Notes under the pieces: model-generated | Told to the model about the DNA's origin: nothing | Database searches by the model: none | Seen by the model: the letters and a program-made list of their open reading frames with translations, nothing else | Made by a program: the position numbers and the translations under genes | In this document: one piece after another, positions 1 through 8,141 of the stretch | Layout of the letters: each line of letters starts with the position of its first letter | Numbering within the stretch: position 1 is the first letter of the stretch | Source of the DNA: Patescibacteria group bacterium | Lineage (GTDB): Bacteria; Patescibacteriota; Minisyncoccia; Phycocordibacterales; UBA2100 | Direction: 5' to 3' | Length of the DNA stretch: 37,903 nt | Assembly: GCA_021731295.1 (NCBI GenBank) | Contig: JAKFXQ010000004.1 | Coordinates: forward strand, 1 to 37,903

Positions 1-13
1 ACACAGTACTAGT

Positions 14-1183
14 ATGATGGTAGCATCACGCGCGCAAAACGACATGTCTTTTTCCTTCACAATACAGGCTCGTTCCAAACGTTCACGCGCGCGGCTCGGG
101 GTTATTTCGACGCCGCACGGAGAGATAGAGACGCCAGCCTTTATCCCCGTCGCGACCCGAGCGACCGTGCGCACGCTCGATACGGCAGAGGTTGCCGAAT
201 TAGGTTCACAAGCCCTCATCTGCAACACCTACCATCTGCACCTAGCGCCAGGAGAGGATGTCGTAAAAAAACACGGCGGCATTCACGGATTCATGAAGTG
301 GGACCGGCCGCTGATGACCGATTCCGGCGGCTTTCAGGTGTACAGCTTGGGCTTCGGCACTGATCACCAGATGGGAAAAATTCTCAAGGAGCCGACGGAT
401 GAAAAGTTGGAACAAGGCGCTTCTCCGGTGAACGTAAAAATAACCGATGATGGGGTGCACTTCCGCTCCCCTATTGACGGCACACAGCTGTACCTTGACC
501 CTGCAATTTCCATCGGCATTCAGGAAAAATTGGGAGCGGACATCATGTTCGCTTTCGATGAGTGTCCGTCACCCCTCGCCGATGAGGCATATATGCGAAA
601 GTCGATGGAGAAGACGCATCGGTGGGCGAAGCTCTGCCTCGAGGCCAAGAAGACCAACCAGGCACTCTACGGCATCGTACAAGGCGGCGGCTTCAAAGAA
701 TTGCGTGCCGAGAGCGCGCAGACAATCGGCGCGATGCCGTTCAACGGATTCGGTATCGGCGGCGAGTTTGGCTACGACAAAGAAACGATGCGTGACGTGG
801 TTGGTTCCGTCACTGACATCTTGCCGACCGAAAAACCGCGTCACCTCCTCGGCGTTGGGCATCCAGAAGACTTTACGTACATTGCGGAGAGTGGCTGCGA
901 CACGTATGACTGCATCGCGCCGACGCATTACGCGCGTCGCGGCGTCGTCTTTACAAGCACTGGCCGCATCGACCTGCGTAAACCGTCGGTCGTTCAAGAA
1001 GATGGGCCAGTGGATGCGGCGTGTCGCTGTGACGTCTGCCAGACGTATTCACGCGCATACATCGCACATTTGTTGCGGGCGAAAGAACTCTCTGGCATGA
1101 AGCTCGCGACCATGCACAACCTCTATTACTTCAACGAGCTCGCACGCACCGTTCGTGAACGCATTGCAACGGGCGATCTATGA
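14..1183 (+). CDS. tgt: queuine/7-deazaguanine tRNA-ribosyltransferase
   Basis: Full-length ORF with TGT motifs (DTAEVAELGSQALICNTYHLHLAPG, MTDSGGFQVYSLG, GVGHPEDF, DTYDCIAPTHYARRG, CRCDVCQTYSRAYIAHLL). Start uncertain (ATG at 14, 17 or 44). Confidence 0.96.
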   Translation: MMVASRAQNDMSFSFTIQARSKRSRARLGVISTPHGEIETPAFIPVATRATVRTLDTAEVAELGSQALICNTYHLHLAPGEDVVKKHGGIHGFMKWDRPLMTDSGGFQVYSLGFGTDHQMGKILKEPTDEKLEQGASPVNVKITDDGVHFRSPIDGTQLYLDPAISIGIQEKLGADIMFAFDECPSPLADEAYMRKSMEKTHRWAKLCLEAKKTNQALYGIVQGGGFKELRAESAQTIGAMPFNGFGIGGEFGYDKETMRDVVGSVTDILPTEKPRHLLGVGHPEDFTYIAESGCDTYDCIAPTHYARRGVVFTSTGRIDLRKPSVVQEDGPVDAACRCDVCQTYSRAYIAHLLRAKELSGMKLATMHNLYYFNELARTVRERIATGDL

Positions 1184-2202
1184 GCGCACTCGACGAGCTC
1201 TTAGTGCAGTACAACTACGACCTTCCGAAAGATTTAATCGCGCTCATCCCTGCCTCGCCACGCGACAGTGCGCGCATGCTGGTATATTCCCGTAGTACGC
1301 ACGAGAGTCTGGATACGACATTTGCGCACCTCGCCGAGCACCTCCCGCCAGGTGCACTCCTTGTCTTCAACGACACCAAGGTCATCCCTGCTCGGGTCTA
1401 CGCGCAGAAAGCGACTGGCGGCATGGTGGAACTTTTGTTCACGGACGTCTCATTCTCGACGAACAGCGCAAGCGCTATCGGTAATGCGAAGCTTTCTATT
1501 GGCGATGTCTTGCGCGTTGGCTCGCACACGCTCACTGTGGAAGAAACTCTGCCGAGCTACCGCATCGCAACGGACAATGTGCGCGCGGTCATTGAAGAGA
1601 GCGGGCACATTCCTATCCCGCCGTATCTGAAATCGACGCCGATGACTGAAGCCGAACTGCGGCGCGAGTATCAGACTATCTTCGCCAAAGTGGACGGTTC
1701 CATTGCAGCGCCAACCGCCTCTTTGCATTTCACTCCGGAATTGATGGATAGGCTCGCCGCTCGAGGCATCGAGACCTGCGAAGTTACCTTGCACGTGAAT
1801 CTCGGCACGTTCGCGCCCCTCACTGAAGAAGCGGTCGCCTCGGGACAATTGCATGAGGAGCAGTACGAAATCTCTCCCGAGACAGCGACACGTATCAACG
1901 ATGCGAAACACACTGGCAGGCCGATTATCGCGGTCGGGACGACCGTCACGCGCACGCTCGAATCTGCGGGCACTTCCGGCACCGTCGCACCGGGCCTGGG
2001 CGCGACTCGCCTGTTCATCCGCGAAGGGTTCCCCTTCCGCATCGTGGACGGTCTCATCACGAACTTTCACGTACCACAGTCCTCGTTATTGATGCTCGTC
2101 GCCGCACTTACCGGGCGCGATGAACTGTTTCGCATATATAGACACGCGATAGAGGAACGCTACCGACTCTTCTCCTTTGGAGATGGGATGCTCATTCTCT
2201 AG
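1180..2202 (+). CDS. queA: S-adenosylmethionine:tRNA ribosyltransferase-isomerase
   Basis: QueA motifs (YDLPKDLIALIPASPRDSARMLVY, LLVFNDTKVIPARV, HIPIPPYLK, NFHVPQSSLLMLVAAL); overlaps the tgt stop by 4 nt. Confidence 0.96.
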   Translation: MSALDELLVQYNYDLPKDLIALIPASPRDSARMLVYSRSTHESLDTTFAHLAEHLPPGALLVFNDTKVIPARVYAQKATGGMVELLFTDVSFSTNSASAIGNAKLSIGDVLRVGSHTLTVEETLPSYRIATDNVRAVIEESGHIPIPPYLKSTPMTEAELRREYQTIFAKVDGSIAAPTASLHFTPELMDRLAARGIETCEVTLHVNLGTFAPLTEEAVASGQLHEEQYEISPETATRINDAKHTGRPIIAVGTTVTRTLESAGTSGTVAPGLGATRLFIREGFPFRIVDGLITNFHVPQSSLLMLVAALTGRDELFRIYRHAIEERYRLFSFGDGMLIL

Positions 2203-3553
2203 TCCGATAGGCTACCTTCGCGTCCCTATACGCTTCCATGGCCCGCCGATAGCTGACTTTCTGGTCTATAAGGGGCTCTGGGTACTGAGCGAGGGATGAG
2301 AAATCGTGTGTCTTTCCATCAGTGAGCATTGCACTCGGCACGTCGCCTAGTTCTGGTACCCACTTTTTAATGTAGAGCGCCTCGGAATCGAACTTTTTCG
2401 CCTGTACGTACGGATTAAAAATACGAATCGGGCGCGGGTCAGCGCCGACAGACGCACTCCACTGCCATCCGCCGTTATTCGACGAGGGGTCGTAATCGAC
2501 AAGTTGCGATGCAAAATACTGCTCACCCCACCGCCAATCAACGAGGAGATTCTTGGTGAGATAGGAAGCGACAATCATGCGCACCCGATTGTGCATCCAG
2601 CCGGTCTCGCGAAGCTGCCGCATACCCGCGTCCACTATCGGCACTCCCGTCCTCCCCTCTTTCCACGCATCGAATTCCTCTTCATCGTTACTCCACTCGA
2701 TATAGTCTCCCCACGGGAGAAACGCGCGGCCGAACACGTACGGAAAATGCAGCGCGATGTAGAGGTAGAAATCGCGCCAGTACAATTCGGCAATAAACTG
2801 CTCGCCTATGTCTACCTTATTCGCCGCATGGAACGTCTCTCGAATCGAAACGGTTCCGAATTTATGGTGCGGAGAGAGTCTGGAAGTGCCTGCGTGCGCG
2901 GGCAAGTTCCTCTCTTCCGCATAGTTCTGTATTTTCTTGAGCGCAGTGATGAGCGCGAGTCCGTTAGTGCGACCACCACGCTCGTCGGTTGCGTCAGGAA
3001 TGGGCACGGTGTGAGCAAGTGTGCCGCGGAAATAGTGTGTCGCTGTATTCGTTTGCGGCCTGGGCACCATGTGAGATTGAGCACGGTGCATGAATGGCGT
3101 AAATACGCTGTAGGTCTTCCCCATGTCGGTGCGGATGTCCTCTAGTGGAGAAAGTGCAATATCGTCACACGCTACAAACGCGACACCCTCCTTCTCACAA
3201 GTCTTCTCTAGATCCTCGTCTCGCTTCCGCGAGAAGGGCGTGTAATCCTTGTTTACATATACCGCATCAACACCTTCGCCAATCAAACGCGCAATCGTGT
3301 CCACTGGTGAACCGCCAAAAACATATAGTCGTGAGCCATGGCCCTGCAATGCGACATCAAGTTCACGCAACGACGTACAGAGGAAGCCGAACGAGCGCGG
3401 GCTGAAGTATTGGTTTGCGGTCGCATCTGTCTGCCGCGTATCAAAGATAAAGACAGGAATGACTTCCTTGGATTCCGCGAGCGCTCGAATCAGGCCAAGA
3501 TTGTCCTCGAGTCGCAGATCGCGCCGAAATATAAAGAGGGATTTCTGGTGCAC
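2192..3553 (-). CDS. phr: deoxyribodipyrimidine photolyase / cryptochrome family
   Basis: N-terminal IFRRDLRLEDNLGLIRAL and C-terminal WMHNRVRMIVASYLTKNLLVDWRWGEQYFASQLVDYDPSSNNGGWQWSASVG, RIFNP; GTG start. Confidence 0.95.
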   Translation of the reverse strand: MHQKSLFIFRRDLRLEDNLGLIRALAESKEVIPVFIFDTRQTDATANQYFSPRSFGFLCTSLRELDVALQGHGSRLYVFGGSPVDTIARLIGEGVDAVYVNKDYTPFSRKRDEDLEKTCEKEGVAFVACDDIALSPLEDIRTDMGKTYSVFTPFMHRAQSHMVPRPQTNTATHYFRGTLAHTVPIPDATDERGGRTNGLALITALKKIQNYAEERNLPAHAGTSRLSPHHKFGTVSIRETFHAANKVDIGEQFIAELYWRDFYLYIALHFPYVFGRAFLPWGDYIEWSNDEEEFDAWKEGRTGVPIVDAGMRQLRETGWMHNRVRMIVASYLTKNLLVDWRWGEQYFASQLVDYDPSSNNGGWQWSASVGADPRPIRIFNPYVQAKKFDSEALYIKKWVPELGDVPSAMLTDGKTHDFSSLAQYPEPLIDQKVSYRRAMEAYRDAKVAYRTRE

Positions 3554-3565
3554 GGGGTCAGTATA

Positions 3566-4060
3566 CTAGCGGAAATACGCGGCCTTTTCGCCCAATGGGA
3601 CGCCGAGAAATGCCGCCCACGGGTCCACATCAATCCATGCGCCATTCACTTTTACCTGCACGTACTGATGGATGAATAAATTGAAAGGCACGGCACAGAG
3701 ACGAATATCGTCATCCGTAAACCGTCCACTCTTCACGAGCATGAGGCGCAACAAATGGTTTTGCCCCGTGCAGGGCATGAAGCCGGACTCGATGCGCCAC
3801 GGCTCGATGAAGGCGCGCCAGAAGTTGGTTATCGTGCGAATACGACTCCCGTAGTAGTGTTTCGTGATGTGCTGGTAAACGCCTTCGAGGAATGCCCGCT
3901 GTCCCTCTGTCTCCCTCTCCAGTCGTAGCATCACATCTTGAAGTTGCTGGGGCGTCTCGTCAGGGAGTTCGCTTTTCTGGAATCCAAAGTATGGCACCAC
4001 GAGACGTAACCCAACGTAGACACAGAATGCATACGCCAGGATGAGCCAGAAAATAAACAT
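3566..4060 (-). CDS. membrane-anchored protein with transglutaminase-like Cys/His/Asp pattern
   Basis: N-terminal TM helix; C-terminal PCTGQNHLLRLMLVKSGRF...IHQYVQVKVNGAWIDVDPW resembles the transglutaminase-like core (Cys ... H-x-W/Y-V ... G-x-W-x-x-x-DP). Confidence 0.6.
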   Translation of the reverse strand: MFIFWLILAYAFCVYVGLRLVVPYFGFQKSELPDETPQQLQDVMLRLERETEGQRAFLEGVYQHITKHYYGSRIRTITNFWRAFIEPWRIESGFMPCTGQNHLLRLMLVKSGRFTDDDIRLCAVPFNLFIHQYVQVKVNGAWIDVDPWAAFLGVPLGEKAAYFR

Positions 4061-4082
4061 AGGCTCAGTATACTCGCCTCAC

Positions 4083-4397
4083 TCACTTTTGGTTCAGTGC
4101 CTTGATGTCGACGACTACCTCCTCTTCGTCCACGTACCACGTCATGCACCCTTCTGCGGCCAGAGCTTGCTGCACAGCAATTTCGTCAGATGCGCGCGAC
4201 AGTCGCCCTTTGAGCGCGTCATTCATGCGCTCACTCAGTAGAAGTCGTGGGTGCCCTGAAATGGCCGTATCGCGCCAACAGACGTAATACGTCATGTCCC
4301 CCATGGGCAGATGTGCACGCGAACGAGATTCAGCATTCGCCTTCAGTCGTACGGGCATCCCGAGCGTTAGTTTTGGTTTTTCTGGCGTGCGTTCCAT
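4083..4397 (-). CDS. hypothetical protein, 104 aa
   Basis: Intact ORF between coding genes with a -10-like CACAAT 6 nt before the ATG; no family recognised. Confidence 0.5.
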   Translation of the reverse strand: MERTPEKPKLTLGMPVRLKANAESRSRAHLPMGDMTYYVCWRDTAISGHPRLLLSERMNDALKGRLSRASDEIAVQQALAAEGCMTWYVDEEEVVVDIKALNQK

Positions 4398-4446
4398 CGA
4401 GCTATTGTGCCACGACTCACAACTTTCGCGTGGAGTTGCAGGAAAA

Positions 4447-4647
4447 GCGCGAACGACGGGCTCTGTCAGGAATATTTTCTATCCTGGGTCAGCGAGTGAG
4501 TAATCACCAGGTCACGCATAAAATGCTCGCCGTCGCTCACATTTTTGCGCGACCCCGCCTCGGCCGTTCCGCCTGTTGGCGTAACATGCCTCCGGCCCGC
4601 ATTACGCGAAAAAGGATGGCGCAGGCCATCCTTTTTCGTCTCAATGC
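4447..4647 (-). repeat. tRNA-3'-linked composite palindromic element (copy A, tRNA-Asp)
   Basis: 14-bp exact direct copy of the tRNA-Asp 3' end (GCGCGAACGACGGG at 4447-4460 and 4646-4659), AT hairpin with gcCGTCgc apex at 4520-4546, GCGACCCCG at 4549-4557, 14-bp-stem hairpin at 4607-4638. Confidence 0.75.
4607..4638 (-). terminator. hairpin terminator downstream of tRNA-Asp
   Basis: cgaaaaaggatggc-gcag-gccatcctttttcg, 14-bp stem with A/T-rich flanks. Confidence 0.7.
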
Positions 4648-4720
4648 GCGAACGACGGGACTCGAACCCGCAGCCTCTCGCGTGACAGGCGAGTGCTCTA
4701 ACCAGTTGAGCTACGTCCGC
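4648..4720 (-). tRNA. tRNA-Asp(GUC)
   Basis: Cloverleaf readable on minus strand: GCGGACG...CGTTCGC acceptor, anticodon loop CTGTCAC, T-arm GCGGGTTCGAGTCCCGT; no encoded CCA. Confidence 0.95.
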
Positions 4721-4755
4721 AACGTTGCGTACAATATACCACTTACCCCTCTTTT

Positions 4756-5001
4756 TCAACGCCTCCGCTTCCACCAATAGCGAAGCACGTCTATACCGGA
4801 AACCAGGGCCCATGCTCCGTTGGTGAGAATGAACGGCACTGCGTCCGTGACGATGGCGTAATACAAGAGTCCCGAGGCACCCACCAGGTTGAGTGCGTCG
4901 TACCACACGCCATCATTCGACAACCAGCCGTACTGATTCGCGACGAACAGCGCAAGGATGAGGAGCGCCGAGAGCACACCGAGAAGGAGCAGTGGTTCCA
5001 T
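4756..5001 (-). CDS. small membrane protein, CBU_0592-like
   Basis: 81 aa, TM segments and WYDALNLVGASGLLYYAI...TNGAWALVSGIDVLRY pattern; ATG begins 1 nt after the tRNA-Met discriminator base. Confidence 0.7.
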   Translation of the reverse strand: MEPLLLLGVLSALLILALFVANQYGWLSNDGVWYDALNLVGASGLLYYAIVTDAVPFILTNGAWALVSGIDVLRYWWKRRR

Positions 5002-5002
5002 G

Positions 5003-5076
5003 TGTCGGGGGCGAGACTCGAACTCGCGACCTAGCGCTTATGAAACGCTCGCTCTAACCGGCTGAGCTACCCCGAC
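5003..5076 (-). tRNA. tRNA-Met(CAU), elongator-type
   Basis: GTCGGGG...CCCCGAC A; anticodon loop TTCATAA; T-arm GCGAGTTCGAGTCTCGC; acceptor position 1-72 paired, so not initiator. Confidence 0.9.
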
Positions 5077-5110
5077 GTGCCGTAAAAAGTAGCATTTCCG
5101 AGCCTTCATT

Positions 5111-5509
5111 TCAATGATGCTCGTGCTTGTGTTTACGCTTCTGCAATTCGGCCACTTTCTGCGCTCGAAAGGAACGATACTCCTCTTCGAGTATGGAAAG
5201 GTCATCGTCTTCCAATTCCTCCGCATCAATGAGCGCATCGCGCGCCGGTTTAGAGGCGCGAATGAGTTCATCGAGCTTCAGTTGAGTCGCGCGCGCTTCC
5301 CTGTTCTGCGTGTTCTGAATAACGAAGACCATCAGGAATGTGATGATGGTCGTACAGGTATTGATGACGAGCTGCCAATGCTGCGAGAACCCAAATTTGG
5401 GCCCGAGAAGCGCCCAAATGACGACAAGTGCGACAGCCGTGACAAACGTCCACGGTGAGCCGGCCATCTCACTCACCCGATGTGCGAACATACGGAATAG
5501 GTGATGCAT
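5111..5509 (-). CDS. low-affinity iron permease family protein
   Basis: GSPWTFVTAVALVVIWALLGPKFGFSQHWQLVINTCTTIITFLMVFVIQNTQNREARATQLKLDELI matches this family closely; ATG at 5509 preferred over GTG at 5515 from the TATACT-N6-ATG arrangement. Confidence 0.88.
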   Translation of the reverse strand: MHHLFRMFAHRVSEMAGSPWTFVTAVALVVIWALLGPKFGFSQHWQLVINTCTTIITFLMVFVIQNTQNREARATQLKLDELIRASKPARDALIDAEELEDDDLSILEEEYRSFRAQKVAELQKRKHKHEHH

Positions 5510-5566
5510 GCACACAGTATACCCCGCAGAGCCGCTTCCAGGTCACTTCGGTGCTAGGCTGTGTTC

Positions 5567-6454
5567 ATGACATGGCTCTCCTTTGCCCTTATCGGTATGA
5601 CGATTTGGTCCGCGACAGCCATCGCAGACCGATACTTTCTCCTCCAGGTGAAGAGCGTGCGCTTCTATCTACTCCTCCCCACATTGCTCCAGCTACCGCT
5701 GATGGCACTGGTGATGCTCTACTTCCCGCTGCAGGACATAGGGTCCGCAGCAACATATGCAGCCATTGCAAGCGGCGTCCTCGAGGCGGCGGTTCTGTAC
5801 TTCTTATTCGTCGCAATCCGGAGCGAGGAAGTGAGCCGCGTGTTCCCTCTCACGGGACTAGGGCCGATTTTGACGCTCATCGCAGGGTGGCTATTTCTGG
5901 GCGACTCGGTAACGTCCACGCAGGCTCTCGCCATGGGTCTCTTTATGATTGCGGGAATATTCCTCTCCCTGACGCACGGAGGTGGCCGCATAAAAATATC
6001 GAAAGCCCTGCCACCTATTTTCATAGGCTCATTCCTCACCTCTGCCTTTATGCTCACCCTCAAATATTCCGTCGAAACAGACTTCTGGACCGGGTTCTTC
6101 TATTCCCGTATCGGATTCTTCCTGGCAGGCTTGGTGGTCCTATTCGTGTTCGCGAAGGAAATCCGACGACAGTGGTCGGCTCTTCGGAACACCATGCGTG
6201 CAGGATTGATAGCAAACCAAACTATTTCTTTCTCTGGCCACGTCTTCTATTTCTTCTCGCTATCTCTCGCGAGCGCAGCACTCGTCCAAGCAACGCTGAG
6301 CATGCAAAGCGGCATCATCTTTCTCATGGCGCTCATGGTTTCGGTCGTGAATCCTCGACTCCTTGAGGAAAGCACTAAGTCGCGAGACATCATTCAGAAA
6401 GTCATCGGCATCGCGCTGGCGATTACCGCGACGTATTTGCTTGCGAGTGCGTAG
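5567..6454 (+). CDS. EamA/DMT-family transporter
   Basis: About 10 hydrophobic segments, FPLTGLGPILTLIAGWLFLGDSV typical of EamA; TAGGCT-N6-ATG supports start at 5567. Confidence 0.85.
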   Translation: MTWLSFALIGMTIWSATAIADRYFLLQVKSVRFYLLLPTLLQLPLMALVMLYFPLQDIGSAATYAAIASGVLEAAVLYFLFVAIRSEEVSRVFPLTGLGPILTLIAGWLFLGDSVTSTQALAMGLFMIAGIFLSLTHGGGRIKISKALPPIFIGSFLTSAFMLTLKYSVETDFWTGFFYSRIGFFLAGLVVLFVFAKEIRRQWSALRNTMRAGLIANQTISFSGHVFYFFSLSLASAALVQATLSMQSGIIFLMALMVSVVNPRLLEESTKSRDIIQKVIGIALAITATYLLASA

Positions 6455-6485
6455 TGCACACGCTCAGTTCGCTCCACGACGAGAG

Positions 6486-7040
6486 TCAACTGTTGGGGCA
6501 CCGATAGTACATCAAAACGTCGTCCACATATGCGCCGGCGTGCTGCGTTCCTTGTGGCAGAAGTCCATACTCCGTGAAGCCGACTTTTTCGTAGAGCGAG
6601 CGCGCAGCAGCGTTCGGCGCCTTCATGCGAAGCGTTATGATTTTCAAGTCTGCGAGATTGGTCTCGGCTTCCGCCATTGTCGCGCGCATCAGTACTTCAC
6701 CCAGACCGTGTCCACGCACTGACGCATCAATGGAGATACCGAACACGGCAACATGATTCTCCGTCTTATCATTCAAATCGACACTGCTGATACCCATGAC
6801 CGCATCGTTCACGACCAAAAAAAGCGTGACGCCCCTCTGTTCGCGAATCGCCGTACGTTTGTGCGTGATAAATCTCTCTTCATCTTCCATGGATACCTCT
6901 TCACCTTGAAATCTCACGAATGTCCGCTCTTTCGAGAGTCGGTTGATGTATTCCCACGCGCTACGAACATCGTCCATTTCTGGGTAGCGGATGACGTAGT
7001 GCAGACCCTTCGCGGTGACCCCTTCACTGACGATATGCAT
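6486..7040 (-). CDS. GNAT-family N-acetyltransferase
   Basis: VFGISIDASVRGHGLGEVLMRATMAEAETN...ITLRMKAPNAAARSLYEKVGFTEYG. Confidence 0.92.
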   Translation of the reverse strand: MHIVSEGVTAKGLHYVIRYPEMDDVRSAWEYINRLSKERTFVRFQGEEVSMEDEERFITHKRTAIREQRGVTLFLVVNDAVMGISSVDLNDKTENHVAVFGISIDASVRGHGLGEVLMRATMAEAETNLADLKIITLRMKAPNAAARSLYEKVGFTEYGLLPQGTQHAGAYVDDVLMYYRCPNS

Positions 7041-7072
7041 GTCTCGGACTATAGCAGGTTCTCAATTCCATA

Positions 7073-7104
7073 TACAAATACCCGGCACGAGCCGGGTATT
7101 TGTA
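7073..7104 (-). terminator. hairpin at the distal end of copy B
   Basis: tacaaatacccggc-acga-gccgggtatttgta, 14-bp stem. Confidence 0.6.
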
Positions 7105-7320
7105 TTTTGTTGCGGGGGCGGTGGGGGCGGGAATTGGCCAAGAGCTCGAAAATTGCCGTCGCAATTTTCTCCTCTCGGCCCTGGATGCGCGGTCCGTTCT
7201 GCTGAACGGACACCTCGCGCATCCCTGCAATTCTCGACGCGAGAGTGTCCCACACTCTCGCTCCCCCGTCATACAAAATGCAAAAGAGTCCGCCACAAGG
7301 ACGGACACTTTTGCATTTTG
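7104..7320 (-). repeat. tRNA-3'-linked composite palindromic element (copy B, tRNA-fMet)
   Basis: Direct copy of the tRNA 3' end (ATTTTGTTGCGGGGGCGG at 7104-7121 and 7315-7332), AT hairpin with CGTC loop 7148-7169 in outer stem 7137-7180, GC hairpin 7183-7224, inverted T-arm TGCAATTC 7226-7233, hairpin 7240-7260, CCCCCG 7263-7268, terminator hairpin 7273-7321. Confidence 0.85.
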
Positions 7321-7392
7321 TTGCGGGGGCGGGAATTGCACCCGCGACCTCAAGGTTATGAGCCTTGCGAGCTACTACTGCTCCACCCCGCG
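7321..7392 (-). tRNA. tRNA-fMet(CAU), initiator
   Basis: CGCGGGG...CCCCGCA with C1xA72 mismatch, anticodon loop CTCATAA, T-arm GCGGGTGCAATTCCCGC. Confidence 0.93.
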
Positions 7393-7454
7393 ATACGACC
7401 TCCAGATTTCACCGAAGTGCCTCACTCTACCATGCACGCGCGAACGCGTGCAAG

Positions 7455-8126
7455 TCAGGTAATAAATTTAAATTCATGGAACACGCGCTCGTACATACGA
7501 ATGACGCGACGCGCTTCTCGCTCCGTGAGTTCAAACGCGGAACCCTCGTGCGCGACCATATTGCGAATCTTGTGCGCCTCCCACGCATAGTCAATCGTAT
7601 TAAACATCGAGACATCAATCTGCTTCATTTTGTCTGCCATCGTCTCACCTTTGTAGCCTAACGTATCGAGCAACTCATTGAGCATGATATCGGCTTCAAG
7701 AATGGCGAGACGCCACTTGCCCGGATCGTCGGAGGAAATCTCGTCAAAAATGCGCTGCCATCGTAGTTGCGAGCGAGGAATGTCCTCAGAGACAATGCTC
7801 TGCCGTGATTTCGCTACTGCCACCCGTTCGAGATGGCGAAGTTGCGAAATACGAATCATGCAATAGATAACGCCGACCGCGAACAGAAGAACAAAGAAGA
7901 TGGCGACCACGTACCACGGCCCCCAGATAGAAATGAGTGTATCCTGCGACCAGCCCGTCTGCAGTTCGGAGAGGAGCGACCGTGTGTACGATGCCTCGTC
8001 AGGAAGCAGTGTGTTGGGAATACCGAACGTTGCCGGCTCGTGCTGAGCTTTGAGATAGTCCTCGCCAACGCCGGAGAAGAATCCGACAAATGGGAAGAGG
8101 AAGTCCCAGAAGGACGACTGCTGCAT
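7455..8126 (-). CDS. membrane protein with C-terminal HEPN-like (Rx4H) domain
   Basis: TM helix WYVVAIFFVLLFAVGVIYCMI, then helical domain ending AWEAHKIRNMVAHEGSAFELTEREARRVIRMYERVFHEF. Confidence 0.65.
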   Translation of the reverse strand: MQQSSFWDFLFPFVGFFSGVGEDYLKAQHEPATFGIPNTLLPDEASYTRSLLSELQTGWSQDTLISIWGPWYVVAIFFVLLFAVGVIYCMIRISQLRHLERVAVAKSRQSIVSEDIPRSQLRWQRIFDEISSDDPGKWRLAILEADIMLNELLDTLGYKGETMADKMKQIDVSMFNTIDYAWEAHKIRNMVAHEGSAFELTEREARRVIRMYERVFHEFKFIT

Positions 8127-8141
8127 GTCGATTATTCTACA

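Noticed and set aside
2192-2202. 11-bp overlap of convergent queA and phr ends
   Set aside because: Ordinary compact-genome overlap.
4247-4906. ORFs antisense to or across tRNA-Asp (for example 177 aa with TTGLEPAASRVTGECSNQLSYV; 146 aa minus)
   Set aside because: Typical translation artefacts of a tRNA and its flanking palindromes; overlap a clear cloverleaf.
5003-5076. Calling the CAU tRNA as tRNA-Ile2 (lysidine type)
   Set aside because: A UAU tRNA-Ile is present nearby, making elongator Met more likely; not fully excluded without tilS data.
7015-7590. 191-aa and 120-aa ORFs over the tRNA-fMet element, with internally similar peptide strings (CILLRGR/CCGGGG)
   Set aside because: The repeated peptides reflect the duplicated tRNA 3' end, not protein repeats.
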